From Megachile rotundata (taxonomy: Eukaryota > Arthropoda > Insecta > Hymenoptera > Megachilidae), in the NCBI RefSeq assembly GCF_050947335.1, contig NC_134984.1:8041926-8105925 (forward strand): DNA of 64,000 bases. Direction: 5' to 3'. This document shows, piece by piece, positions 48,550 to 59,253 of the stretch. The notes beneath the pieces were generated by a model. That model saw only the letters and a program-made list of their open reading frames with translations. It was not told where the DNA came from and did no database searches. Each line of letters begins with the position of its first letter. Position 1 is the first letter of the stretch. Both the position numbers and the translations under genes were made by a program.

Positions 48550-50795
48550 ATTTAAGTCGCGACAGACTTTGTACAACTAATATGTTAATGTCTTTCTTTC
48601 TCAGAAAACGTTGAATCATGTTGACGTTAATTAATTTAAATTAGTTCAAAAATGAATTAATTGTATTTTATGTTTACTTAGAGTGTCTAACGTGGGTCAT
48701 TTATTTATATTAACGTAATGTCAATTATGTTTATAAAGTTCATGATTTGATATTTAAAGTTTAAAATTAATTTTATATTTCGCCTTGACTTTTTAGACGA
48801 TTTGTATTCTTTCGCAACAGCTATTTTTTTATTTAATGAACATCTTTTCCACTCGTGAATTTTTCAAGGTTTCAGTCACTGCTTTTAATAGTATTCATAG
48901 CTTTCGAGAAAATCAAATTTAAATAAGTTGTAACTTTGGAAATGGTTTTTATTTTTACAATTATTTGGTCCATTTTGAAACAAAATACTATTATAGGCTC
49001 TCGAACAGAAGAAACTGGAGTTGCAACATTATTCCAGTTCTCATTTTTTTATTCCACATTCGATACGATTAATTACTTCCGCTTAAGGTATCATCTTCAC
49101 CGTCCGTATCATCTTCCGCTTAGGGTATCATGTCGCATTTACTGATGGTCAGCTCTGCATTCATTTATATCAAAATAGATCTGAAGAAAATCATTTTGAA
49201 TAGCTAGATGTCCTCTATTAAAGTGCGCTGATACGCAAGCTGATGCACGGTAAAAGATAAGTTGATATAGTGTTAAATTATTAGAAAAACTTAGTAGTAA
49301 AATGGGCACAAAGCTTTCTATTATTTTTAAAAATTAGTTGTAGTTATTCTAAAGGAAGCAATAATTACATGTAAGTTATATTGAAAAATTTCCTGGTTAC
49401 TAAGCATAGGTTGCCTTCTGATGTTTTTGCCAGATAGGTCTTAATTATTTTATTTCATAAAAATTAATATAAAAATTAAAAATTAGTATATAATATAAAA
49501 AATTATAAAATAAAAATAATACAAAATTGTAAATGCAAATAATAATACACCGCGTGTAAAAATAAATACTGATTAATAGTTTTCAAATCAAATTTAATAA
49601 AAATGTTAATAACAAAATATATTGTTCTGTAAATATAAAATTGCACTATGTTTTATTAAATTATGTTAATTTAATTATAATTAAACTATGTTAATTGCAA
49701 TGAATGAAATTAATTGTTTAAATTAAATTACTTGAGTTCATTAACCCTATTATGATCATACCCAAAATAATAACCCTAACATATTTACAGTTAATTGCGC
49801 TTACATGTAGTGATTTCGACTACTTTTTTCACTGGACATTTTATAAAAGCACGATTCTGACAATATTTTGTTAAACACTTTAATCTAGATTCTGAATAGT
49901 CGAACAAGTGATCGTGTGAGTTTTAACCTTATCTAATAACATGCTTTTCTTATGTAACAATTAACCTCGATTGACATTGTGTCATAAGTTAAGACTGGGT
50001 TAACGTATTCTTACGTAATTTTCGTGCATCTACAGCATGCAACTGCAGAAACATTAATTCATATATAGTAATAATCACTTATCTTTATTAGATTTCTTAT
50101 ATCAAAATGTTATATGAAAAAAGAAAAATTATTTTTTTTTTATAGAAACTGTAACAATATTTTTGTCACAGAAATTGTTATAATACACAAATGTATTTAA
50201 AAAAATATAAACAAATTCAGTATGTAATTCTGTATGAGTGAAACATTTCCGATACTTCAATTTTAAAGTAATAGCTTTAAAAAAATTGTAAATGTTATTG
50301 TAGAAGCTAACCCCAGTTTCATCTATAAGTTATTATCTTATAAATATTTATACATTTTTAAATAACGGTCACAGTGGAAGCGACATTATGCATATTTAAG
50401 CTCCTTGTTATAAAATACAACGACTTACTCTTAAATAATTTAAACTTATTTTAAAGAAACTTTGGTACATAAATTATTAAAGTTTTAAAATTTTCTGTTT
50501 GTGCGATATTTGTCATCAACGATTTCTTTGCTCATGTTGTAGCAGGTTTATATCGTTTTTCTCATCGTCTTGAGTACAATATTATTCATTAATATTAACC
50601 GAATACAATTTTCGTAAATATATTGATGAAACAATATTAAACTTTTATTTAGGGAACGTTTTATTTACTATTCATTTCGTTTAACGAACGAAAGATTAAA
50701 TGAAAATCATTGAAAATCGTAGATTTAAGCACAACTTGAAGGTCAGTTTTTGTTTACACGATGGTACATATGACGTTCAAAAAAGATTTCGGCTA
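48550..50795. other. Gene-free AT-rich stretch with one small tandem
   Basis: No gene is supported. At 49077 and 49113 the sequence CTTCCGCTTARGGTATCAT is repeated with a 36-bp spacing. Confidence 0.45.
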
Positions 50796-50802
50796 TTCTT
50801 AA

Positions 50803-51627
50803 ACATCCCCCCCACGCCCGATCTTGATGAAACTTGACCCATTAATGGGGGGGTGGGTGTTGAATATGATGATGCAATACCAATCTGCGGAAGCGCCCCC
50901 TAGCGGAGATAGGAAAATTCGAAAACTGCCAATGCCGGTCTCACGCAATGCCTATATAGTACTGTATCAATGCTGTCCCCATCACGATGGAATATTCCTC
51001 ACCTCGAGAATCTTCGTCAGCTCTCAAATCTCTAACATCTAAGGGTGAATATCGGTTTCATGCTGTCCCTGGCTCGTAACGCCGTCACTTGCTTACACAA
51101 TTGCTCCTCACTTGCTCACTCACTTGCTCACTCACTTTCTCATAGCCTCATCATTCACCTACTAACATTCATTCCGTTCACTTCATCATACAATAACTCA
51201 ATCTCCATCAATCCGATCACCAGACATGTGGAGTCATTCGAGACTCGAATCAGAAATTTGTTCCAGCCGGGAACAAGCCATACGTTGGTGTCAACAAAAT
51301 AATTTGTTGGTTAGGTTAGGTTAGGTTAGGTTCTTCAATGTTAAATCATTTCATCAGTCTCTCTTTGCGATTCCTGGAAGATTCTCTCATTGATCGAGCT
51401 GCAAGGTCATTCCGAGCAAAAGAAACTCCTTTTCTTGAAAAATCCCCCTCAACTCGGGACCCTATGTCCCCTTTCCCCATCAAAAGACCAGTCCAAAGCA
51501 TAGAAATTGTTTCTTCAATATCTTTGCTAGGGGGTGTTTCTGCAGTTTGACATTGCATCATCATATCCAACATTCCTCCCATTACTGATCTGTGAAGTTT
51601 CATCAAGATCGGGCGTGGGGGGGATGT
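50803..51627. mobile_element. Non-autonomous TIR element, 825 bp, TTAA-flanked
   Basis: Both ends read ACATCCCCCCCACGCCCGAT inwards and are flanked by TTAA (50799-50802, 51628-51631). Similarity continues imperfectly for about 105 bp into each side, up to a shared CGCCCCCTAGCRGAGAT-like block. TTAA duplication suggests piggyBac-type integration, though the ends do not start with CCC. Because the ends are coding-open, both give related peptides (50824-51042 plus and 51346-51606 minus both contain a run of methionines and APPS or TPPS); this is an artefact of inverted ends. The interior holds GCTCACTCACTT repeats (51095-51150) and a TTAGG array. No transposase. Confidence 0.78.
51309..51332 (+). 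repeat. Interstitial TTAGG telomere-like repeat
   Basis: GG followed by four TTAGG units and TT. TTAGG is the ancestral insect telomere unit. The array is inside the TIR element, so it is interstitial and does not mark a chromosome end. A shorter run is at about 53213-53225. Confidence 0.85.
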
Positions 51628-51634
51628 TTAAGTC

Positions 51635-52885
51635 TCACCAAGATTTTTATATTTTAGTAATTATTTACAAATATTAAATTTAACCAGATGTAATAATACA
51701 TAGGTACAGTACAAAACAAAATTCCAATCGAATATTCATAATTTTTCATGCACAATTTCTTGAATTACCTTTCTTCAATTAAGTAAACGTAGATTAGCAT
51801 TTTCGATGAACGATAAAAATATCTACCCCACATTAATTTTCGCAAATTCTGCACGAAAGAAACGCGTTAATAACTCGTTTGGTGATCGATGTAACTGATC
51901 GTTTCATCTACCCGTAACGAAAGAGTAACGGTACACGCAACAGCACGACGGAATACGTAATAATTAGTTGTAATCGTCAAAGGCATAAGTACGCTTTTAA
52001 CCTCGTTTCGACTGAAACGGGTATATACACACGTCGCATTCAGCTTTATGAACCTCGAGTCGAGAGATGCGCAGATAAATCAGCATATTTGAAATCATAT
52101 CTCTGCTGTTGAACGAAGTTGTTCGGGATGAATGAAACCAGTAGGAAATCAATTCACAATTATCGTAAGCTGATATTTCTCCTCGTTAATGAGTACATAC
52201 TCCTCGTTAATGAATAGTTAACATTATAAGACTGTAAACAAATAAATGAATAAGGTAGTGTAATTTTCAGAAAATCTTTGACAGACGCCATCTTCTACTG
52301 ATTTGAGTGAGAAACATTGTTGACGATTTCTTTAATATTTTTGTAATTTATTTGTGAAACAGTGACTGGATGAAACAGTTTATTTTGTTTTATTTGTGAA
52401 ACAGTTTACTTACAATGTTGTATCAGAATATTTATACAATAAATATAGTTTTGTTTTAAAAGTTCGTTTAACTAATTAGTTCAAACTAACTTATTATCTC
52501 AATAGTACATAGGTTAGGATTGCAAAGAAATGGAATTTATTATACATTATAAATTTTGTATGAATTTAACTAAATATAAGTTTATTTCCTGCTAAAAAAT
52601 TTAAAGAAAAAATAAGAAGCAGACGTAGAGAAAGAGTGCAAAAGTCGGAAGATTACAAAACTAAAACTATGAAAAGCAAAGGACGAGGTTAATAAATCGA
52701 AAAAGTTTTAACAAAATTGAAGCTCAAGTAGAAACTGCAATATAAGAAGAGTGAACACGTTTTTTAAACAGTTCATACATTTTAATGACATAAATAATCA
52801 GTTTAAACTTATTTTCAATCACTCAAATTTTTTTTTATGAGGTTCAAACTTTTTATCTTTTAGTTCCAGAAACTTTGAAGTTTAG
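51635..52885. other. Stretch without a recognised gene
   Basis: The 51840-52090 part is somewhat GC-richer, with a GGGTATATACAC TATA-like word at 52019 followed at about 19 bp by TTCAGC. The spacing is short for a TATA/initiator pair, so I do not call a promoter. The rest is AT-rich and empty. Confidence 0.4.
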
Positions 52886-52886
52886 T

Positions 52887-53290
52887 GTTTTATTATGTTT
52901 AGAATATTTATGGTTTTGTTATGTTTAAGACATTTATGGTTTCATTATGTTTAGAACAATTAGGTTTTTATTATGTTTAAAACATTTATAGCTTTATTAT
53001 GTTATTACGTTTAGAACAATTAGGTTTTTATTATGTTTAAAACATTCACGATTTTATTATGTTCACAACCATTAGGGTTTTATTATACTAAAAACTGTAG
53101 AATTTTATTATATTTAAAATATTTAGGATCTTTTTATATTCAAAATATTTAGAGTTTTATAATGTTTGAAACGTTCAGAACTTTATTACGTTATAATACG
53201 TTTATGGTTAAGTTAGGTTAGGTTATATTTAAGGTTTTATTATATTTAATACAAGTAGGATTTTATTATATCGTAATACGATGAATTTAT
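52887..53290. repeat. Degenerate 26-bp minisatellite
   Basis: Units of the type TTATTATGTTTARAACATTTA start with ATGTTT at 52895, 52921, 52947 and 52973, an exact 26-bp step. They continue with growing divergence and indels to about 53290. Some units contain TTAGG words. Confidence 0.75.
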
Positions 53291-54820
53291 AATAATATGA
53301 ATATGAATTTTATAACATGATCAAAATTTAGTTCAACAAGATTCATTTTCAGTCGACAAAGCAAGGCCAGTACATTTGTACCTCGTAAATGTATGAATTA
53401 ATGTTCAGTTAATCTTACGTTAACGAAACAGTTGTTATGGGTCACTGATTAGATGGTTTCAGTGGTCGTATGCATAAATATTCGACACCTGAAGGTCGTA
53501 TAGCTGCTATACTACACGTTTAGCAATTACACTAGCTTGGAGTACAGAATACGAAGTTTCATCAACGCAGCTGTGCGTGTTCCGCACATTTGCGTGTCCC
53601 GATGAATTTTCTACATCGTCGACGATTTTCTGAATACGCGTTTCACGAAACGACTGCAATGTTGCTTTTATAATGTTTCCATTTTTGCGATCACAACATT
53701 TGATATAGACCGATTAACTCTTGTGTCAGTAATCTGTACCCATTATATTGTCATAGCAGTATTTCAACATCGCTAGATTCGTAGTTGTTCAGCGAACTAT
53801 ATTCATGTTGGTTTTTCAAATAAAAGTTTTTTAAAACCATAAAGTAAATCATCTTGATATAGAACACTGTAAAGCAACCACATATATGCATATTTACATA
53901 TTCAGAATAATTATATTTTGAACAAATACGAATATAAAAAATAGAACTCTTGTAAAAATATATGATTTCTTTATAAAATAACAATCATATGATGTTACTT
54001 CCTGTAGATTTTTAAATAAATCAGTTTTAATGTGAAACATGCAATATTTATCAAATAATTAATTAGTAAAAATTACACTTAGTTTGATAGGCCCAGACAA
54101 TGTTTTGAATTGAATTTCAAACTTAATTTGTATATGTTTCAATAATGTTTTCTAATTTTACATATTTATTATAGAATTTCATTTCTTGTGAAATGTTATT
54201 AGCACAATCGCATATACATATATGTATATTTGTGTATATTACATAATAAGAACAAACTCATTTTGTTGAAGAATAAAAAGTTTAATATTTCCTCTATTAG
54301 GATAGATAACAGAGAGTCAGTTAATAACAGAAACACTTTAGTTTATACTGAAATTAGCAGCCGCATTAACATAATGAATATAGCGCAAAGAAAGACAAAA
54401 AAATAGTAGAAAAAGCAAATGTTTAGCTAATTAAAGGTGTTCAGTTTATTTAATTTTAATATTACTAACAAACGTGTACGTCTATTTTTAAAAATATGAA
54501 GATAAATAATCCCATTATTGTACACATAAGTAATTGTTAAAACATAATCGTTTCTTCACAATATATGCAGAAGTTTTAAAAATAACGATCATTTATTATT
54601 ATTTCATTCATTTATTGTTTTCATAAATTTCTAATTAAGTTACTTTTCAATGTATCGAATATCAAGAATTCAATTAATAAAAATCAGCTTAATAACCATT
54701 CAAAAATGAATTACATTCAGAAACTGTAATAACAAATATTTAAACAAGTTTTCCCTATACCAAATTAAAGACACTTTTATATGAAATGAGTACTTTTAGC
54801 AAAATTAAAAGTTGATTTAT
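53291..54820. other. Gene-free AT-rich stretch
   Basis: No coding signal. A minus frame at 53751-53984 is tyrosine/phenylalanine/isoleucine-rich, as AT-rich DNA tends to be. Confidence 0.4.
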
Positions 54821-55127
54821 TTAACCCTTAACGGTCACACTGGGATATGAAACGTCTTCAGCCAATTAAGCTTCAATTTTAGTTACTTTATAACCTGAAA
54901 ATCTGAATAAATACCTTCCTTGAAACCCGTGTATTTTTACTATTTTTACCTCAAACTGTTATATCTCAGGAGTATTCATTTAAAATTTTAGCTGTTCATA
55001 TGAAAATTAAAAAAAGTTTTGACTTTTTCTACGAAAACCGCCACTTTTCCAATTTTATCATGTTTACTGATTTTCTTCATATTTAACATTCAAATTTATT
55101 GAAATCAGTTGTAAAATATGCTAAAAC

Positions 55128-55131
55128 AAAG
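55128..55131. repeat. Target-site duplication of the Gypsy element, left copy
   Basis: AAAG directly before the left LTR matches AAAG at 59250-59253 directly after the right LTR. A 4-bp duplication is within the range of Ty3/Gypsy integrases. Confidence 0.85.
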
Positions 55132-55444
55132 TGAGGTGAAGGGTGAATGAATCGTAGTCCGATTAACAATAACGAGAACTTTATTGATCGTAATGCGCGT
55201 GGTGTTCGATGATCGAAAAGTGACTGTTCGAGTCGAAGTCGGTAATTCGAATGACCTTTTTCGTTGCCTCTTGAGCCTACCCCCGCAAGCACGGGGAAAA
55301 ACTCAAGAGGAGAAATCCCGTAAACACACGACAACGGAACATCATCTGGTCGGCGAAAGTTTTATTGTTTCCGGTACCTGGACATTTCCCAGGCCCCGAA
55401 ACATCGACTTTGTAGCGGCGAAAAAATCAACGCTGCACGCTACA
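55132..55444 (-). repeat. 3' LTR of the Gypsy element
   Basis: 313 bp, with TGTAGC at its start and CCTCA at its end in element direction. It contains two AATAAA words usable for polyadenylation. A nested stem-loop is at 55267-55310: CCTCTTGAG pairs with CTCAAGAGG, and CCCCG with CGGGG inside it. A long plus-strand open frame across the LTR is a chance product; the same frame occurs in the other LTR. Confidence 0.95.
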
Positions 55445-55457
55445 GCACCCCCTTACC
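55445..55457 (-). other. Polypurine tract-like sequence
   Basis: In element direction GGTAAGGGGGTGC directly precedes the 3' LTR. The AAGGGGG core is where plus-strand DNA synthesis would be primed. It is shorter and less pure than in many Gypsy elements. Confidence 0.6.
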
Positions 55458-55637
55458 AGTGAAAACGCTCGATGTAGCTACACATAATATACTGGTAACA
55501 GAAAAGGGGAAACGATCGCATTGTCCTTACAAGCTATACATACACTACTTACAATTACAGCGATGCGGATTCACTAATAAACCTAAAACTATAATTATTC
55601 AATAACAAAACTAAATAATAATCCTACGCTCTTATCA

Positions 55638-58600
55638 CTATCTGAATCCTACTTGAAGGCGATCAGGGAAACGAACAACTCTCCCTGAACGCGAAACACC
55701 ACGTTTTCGTTGCGCATTGCTCTCTCTCGTACCCTCGTCAATTTCAGGTACGGGAGGCTCTTCGCAAGAGTGAGACACCCTATCGCGTTCGCTTTGTCGT
55801 TGGGTATCGTCCGAAAGAATAAACGCAGGTTTCAAACGGTCTACTGAAACTCTAACGCTTGATCCATTGATCTTAATTACAAAATTTTTGTCGCCACGCT
55901 GCTCCACTTCATACGGTCCATCGTACGGAGGTTGCAATGGACTGCGGACTGCATCGTGACGAAGAAAAACATGAGATGCCGACGAAAGTTCTTTAAAGAC
56001 GAAAGATTTTCGAATACCGTGACGTACCATCTTGCTCGGTTTGATACTATCAACGCGTTCCTTTAATTTCTTAACGAATTCTGAATTGGCTTCGCGGTCA
56101 GAACGTAAAAAGAATTCCGCTGGTAAACGAATTCCTGTACCATAGACCAATTCAGCTGCGTTAGCGTTCAAATCCTCTTTTATCGCAGTTCGTATCCCTA
56201 ATAAAACAAGAGGTAACGAATCAACCCAGTTATCGGTGTCGTGACATTTAATCGCGGCTTTTAACTGTCGATGTAGTCTTTCAACTAAGCCATTTGCCTG
56301 GGGATGATAAGCGGTCGTTCTAATGTGATCTGAACCTAACAATTTACACAGCTCTTTAAATAATTCGGACTCGAATTGGCGTCCTTGATCCGTTGTAATT
56401 TTCAAAGGTACGCCGAAACGAGCAATCCAATTCGAAAGAAACGCGGTCGCGACGGTCGATGCTTCCATATCAGGAATCGGTATTACTTCTGGCCAACGCG
56501 AAAAACGATCGATACACGTTAAACAATATTTATATCCGCGTGCATATGGCATCGTAATAAGATCGAGATGCACATGTTCGAAACGACCCGCTAAATTGTC
56601 GAAAGATTTAATCGGCGCAGAAACGTGACGATTAACTTTACAACGCTGGCACGGAATACAATGTCGTGTCCAATTTCTACAATCCTTATTGACTGAAGGC
56701 CATACAAATCGTGCAGTTACAAGTTTCTGCGTAGCGCGTATACCTGGATGCGACAAACAATGTAAAGCGTTAAATACATTGCGCCGTAACGGTTTCGGAA
56801 TGTATAGTCGTACACAGTCCTTCGAAACGTCACAGAATAAGTGCACGTCGAAATCAGGAAAATGGACCTTTTTCAAATTTAACGCACCGGAATCTGAACT
56901 AAGAATATCACTTAATTCATTATCTTCCTTTTGCGCAATTTCCAATGTTCGGTAATCGATTGATTTTGAAATTGCATCAACGCGGGACAAAGCGTCAGCC
57001 ACGGTATTGTCAAAACCCTTAATATAGCGGATATCGGTCGTAAATTGGCTAATATAATCAAGATGACGGAACTGACGCGGTGAACATTTATCTAAATTTT
57101 GATTGAAAGCATAAACTAACGGTTTGTGGTCTGTAAAAATTGTAAAATCGCGACCTTCGACTGCATAACGGAAACGTTTAACCGCACTGTATATCGCCAG
57201 TAATTCGCGGTCGTACGCACTATATTTTCGCTGCGACGGAGTTAATGCTTTTGTGAAAAAACTTAAGGGCTGCCAAACATTGTCCACACGCTGCTGCAAA
57301 GCCGCGCCTAGAGCATAATCCGATGCATCGACGACAATACTTAACGGCGCGTTCGGTACGGGATGAGCTAACAAAGTCGCGTTCGCGAGAGCTTGCTTAG
57401 CGTCATCGAACGATTTTTGTGCGTCAACCGTCCAGGTAACGGGCGCACTACCTTTTTTCGAACCTTTTAATAACTCGTTTAAAGGCTGCAAAATTTTAGC
57501 GGCTCCAGGTATGAAACGACGGTAGAAGTTAATCATACCTAAAAACCGGCGTAATTGCTTTATGTCGGTGGGGGGCGCAAAATTTACAATTGCCTCGACG
57601 CGTTCGCCTAACGGTTTCACACCGTTTTCGTTAACCGTATACCCTAAAAATGTTATCTCGGAAACCCCAAAAATACACTTAGCAGGATTAATCACTACGC
57701 CGTAACTATCAAGTCGTTTGAACAAAATATTCAAATGCTCGTAATGCTGCTCTTCATTTTCGGACGCGATTAGAAAATCATCAATGAACGCGTATACGAA
57801 ATCCAATCCGCGTGTGATTTCGTCGACGAAACGTTGACACGTCTGAGCAGCGTTACGCAATCCGAACATAGTGTTCAGAGCCTCGAATAAACCGAAAGGT
57901 GTCGTAATCGCGGTCTTTTCGATGTCTTCCGGAGCGACCGGAATTTGATGGTACGCACGCACGAGATCAATTTTGGAAAAAACCTTTTTACCGTACAGTT
58001 GTTGTCCAAAATCTTCGATGTGCGGCGGCGAATACCTGTCGGGTATTGTTCGGGCGTTGAGGGCACGGTAATCACCGCACGGTCGGAGAGTGCCATCCTT
58101 CTTCGGGACGACGTGCAGAGGCGAGGCCCATGGACTTTTCGATGGTCGTATTACGCCTTGTTCGATCATTAAATCGAATTCGGCCTTTACCTGTCGAAAA
58201 CGGTCCGGGGCGAGTCGGCGGGGTTTGCTGAAGACGGGCGGTCCTGGCGTTGTTTTGATATGATGGCGAACTGCGTGTTTTGCTACCTGCTTCCCAAAAA
58301 CAGGTGGTCGAGTAAGATCTGGATATTTCGCCAAAAGCTGGTGATATGGAGATTCACCGATGACGGTCTTCACTGAGGCGACGTCGATGTTGACCGCGTA
58401 ACCTGTCGTCGATAACGATGTCACTGTGTCGATTAAGCGTTTGTTACGCGGATCCACTAACAACCCAAGGGTGCGGTCACCAATCTCTTCGCTCTCGAGG
58501 AGTTTACGAACTCGCGAACTGTCCGATTCCGATAGCCGTCGCATTAATTCCTGCTTCAGGAATTCGTACATCCCAGTCGCAGGCGGATCCAACACAATAT

Positions 58601-58853
58601 CCTCGACCTGTTCCACATATTGTTCACCAAGGTTTGCAATTGTTATGTTAAATTTTGTCTCGTCTTTGGAAATACGCGCAGACGTGAATTGCGCTTCCAA
58701 AAGACGGAACCACAGCGCAATTTTGTGTGGCCAAAATTGCGGAATTCGCAAATTCTGTTGGCTCACCAGACCGACACTGTCACTTTCACAAGAGTTGCTA
58801 GACACACCGGGTCCGGAAGCTTCGTTAATCGGGCTCGACATTTTCACTGGCAC
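55638..58853 (-). CDS. Gag-Pol polyprotein with internal deletion (Ty3/Gypsy)
   Basis: 1,071 residues, intact frame, start M1 (M5 is an alternative). Residues 38-128 are the N-terminal gag domain (PQFWPHKIALWF, then GDRT). At about 129-131 the frame jumps to GLLVDPRNKRL, which in related elements follows the protease; no CCHC knuckle and no DTG/DSG protease motif is present. Reverse transcriptase spans about 200-430 with D296 and FIDD at 356-359. RNase H is about 500-625 with D509, E550 and D575. Integrase zinc ligands are H698, H702, C732 and C735; the core triad is D764, D822 and E858, with the last two 35 residues apart. A GPY-type module is at 974-1010 (GPY 979-981). Base composition is richer in CpG than the host DNA. 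Function: copy RNA to DNA and integrate it, with gag and protease supplied in trans. Confidence 0.95.
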   Translation of the reverse strand: MPVKMSSPINEASGPGVSSNSCESDSVGLVSQQNLRIPQFWPHKIALWFRLLEAQFTSARISKDETKFNITIANLGEQYVEQVEDIVLDPPATGMYEFLKQELMRRLSESDSSRVRKLLESEEIGDRTLGLLVDPRNKRLIDTVTSLSTTGYAVNIDVASVKTVIGESPYHQLLAKYPDLTRPPVFGKQVAKHAVRHHIKTTPGPPVFSKPRRLAPDRFRQVKAEFDLMIEQGVIRPSKSPWASPLHVVPKKDGTLRPCGDYRALNARTIPDRYSPPHIEDFGQQLYGKKVFSKIDLVRAYHQIPVAPEDIEKTAITTPFGLFEALNTMFGLRNAAQTCQRFVDEITRGLDFVYAFIDDFLIASENEEQHYEHLNILFKRLDSYGVVINPAKCIFGVSEITFLGYTVNENGVKPLGERVEAIVNFAPPTDIKQLRRFLGMINFYRRFIPGAAKILQPLNELLKGSKKGSAPVTWTVDAQKSFDDAKQALANATLLAHPVPNAPLSIVVDASDYALGAALQQRVDNVWQPLSFFTKALTPSQRKYSAYDRELLAIYSAVKRFRYAVEGRDFTIFTDHKPLVYAFNQNLDKCSPRQFRHLDYISQFTTDIRYIKGFDNTVADALSRVDAISKSIDYRTLEIAQKEDNELSDILSSDSGALNLKKVHFPDFDVHLFCDVSKDCVRLYIPKPLRRNVFNALHCLSHPGIRATQKLVTARFVWPSVNKDCRNWTRHCIPCQRCKVNRHVSAPIKSFDNLAGRFEHVHLDLITMPYARGYKYCLTCIDRFSRWPEVIPIPDMEASTVATAFLSNWIARFGVPLKITTDQGRQFESELFKELCKLLGSDHIRTTAYHPQANGLVERLHRQLKAAIKCHDTDNWVDSLPLVLLGIRTAIKEDLNANAAELVYGTGIRLPAEFFLRSDREANSEFVKKLKERVDSIKPSKMVRHGIRKSFVFKELSSASHVFLRHDAVRSPLQPPYDGPYEVEQRGDKNFVIKINGSSVRVSVDRLKPAFILSDDTQRQSERDRVSHSCEEPPVPEIDEGTRESNAQRKRGVSRSGRVVRFPDRLQVGFR

Positions 58854-58915
58854 TGATGTCCGTAAAAGAAAGAAATATCGTTGTTTTTCGCACTCGCGTT
58901 CACCTCTTTTTCCCG

Positions 58916-58933
58916 ATCACGTCGGGGTCACCA
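58916..58933 (-). other. Primer binding site, tRNA-Trp type
   Basis: Three bases inside the 5' LTR the element reads TGGTGACCCCGACGTGAT. It begins with the TGG that pairs with the CCA end of a tRNA. The remaining bases are complementary to the 3' acceptor and T-arm end I know for animal tRNA-Trp (ATCACGTCGGGGTCA). All 18 positions match, so tRNA-Trp is the likely primer. Confidence 0.78.
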
Positions 58934-58936
58934 ATT

Positions 58937-59249
58937 TGAGGTGAAGGGTGAATGAATCGTAGTCCGATTAACAATAACGAGAACTTTATTGATCGTAATG
59001 CGCGTGGTGTTCGATGATCGAAAAGTGACTGTTCGAGTCGAAGTCGGTAATTCGAATGACCTTTTTCGTTGCCTCTTGAGCCTACCCCCGCAAGCACGGG
59101 GAAAAACTCAAGAGGAGAAATCCCGTAAACACACGACAACGGAACATCATCTGGTCGGCGAAAGTTTTATTGTTTCCGGTACCTGGACATTTCCCAGGCC
59201 CCGAAACATCGACTTTGTAGCGGCGAAAAAATCAACGCTGCACGCTACA
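58937..59249 (-). repeat. 5' LTR of the Gypsy element
   Basis: The same 313 bp as the left LTR, offset by exactly 3,805 bp, with no difference seen by eye. The stem-loop is at 59072-59115. Promoter elements for the element's RNA should lie here, but no canonical TATA box is obvious. Confidence 0.95.
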
Positions 59250-59253
59250 AAAG
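59250..59253. repeat. Target-site duplication of the Gypsy element, right copy
   Basis: AAAG, matching 55128-55131. MITE sequence resumes immediately after it. Confidence 0.85.

Larger units (their letters stand above)
55132..59249 (-). mobile_element. Ty3/Gypsy LTR retrotransposon, 4,118 bp, young but gag/protease-deleted
   Basis: Order in element direction (minus strand): 5' LTR (59249-58937), tRNA-Trp-type primer site, 62-bp leader, one gag-pol frame (58853-55638), 193-bp spacer, purine-rich tract, 3' LTR (55444-55132). There is no envelope frame. The LTRs start TG and end CA and appear identical by eye over 313 bp, so insertion is recent. The pol enzymes look intact, but part of gag, nucleocapsid and the protease core are absent, so the copy probably cannot make particles alone. 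It is inserted inside a piggyBac-like MITE. Confidence 0.96.

Noticed and set aside
49745..49993. Possible piggyBac-like MITE between TTAACCCTATTATGA and GTCTTAACTTATGAC-like ends
   Set aside because: TTAA sites are present on both sides, but beyond CCC the terminal match is poor.
51309..51332. TTAGG array taken as a chromosome end
   Set aside because: It has only four units and lies within a transposon-like element with unique DNA on both sides.
50824..51606. Related methionine-rich peptides on opposite strands, suggesting a duplicated gene
   Set aside because: Both come from the two inverted ends of the 50803-51627 element.
52019..52045. TATATA plus TTCAG as a core promoter
   Set aside because: The spacing is about 19 bp instead of the usual 25-32, and no exon follows.
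55184..55462. 92-codon plus frame in the left LTR, with a matching frame at 58989-59264
   Set aside because: They are the same LTR sequence read antisense to the element, and neither has coding features.
58426..58944. 172-codon plus frame opposite the gag region
   Set aside because: It is antisense to a strongly supported gag-pol frame and has no recognisable protein. The other plus frames at 56689, 57945, 58418 and 58620 are shadows too.
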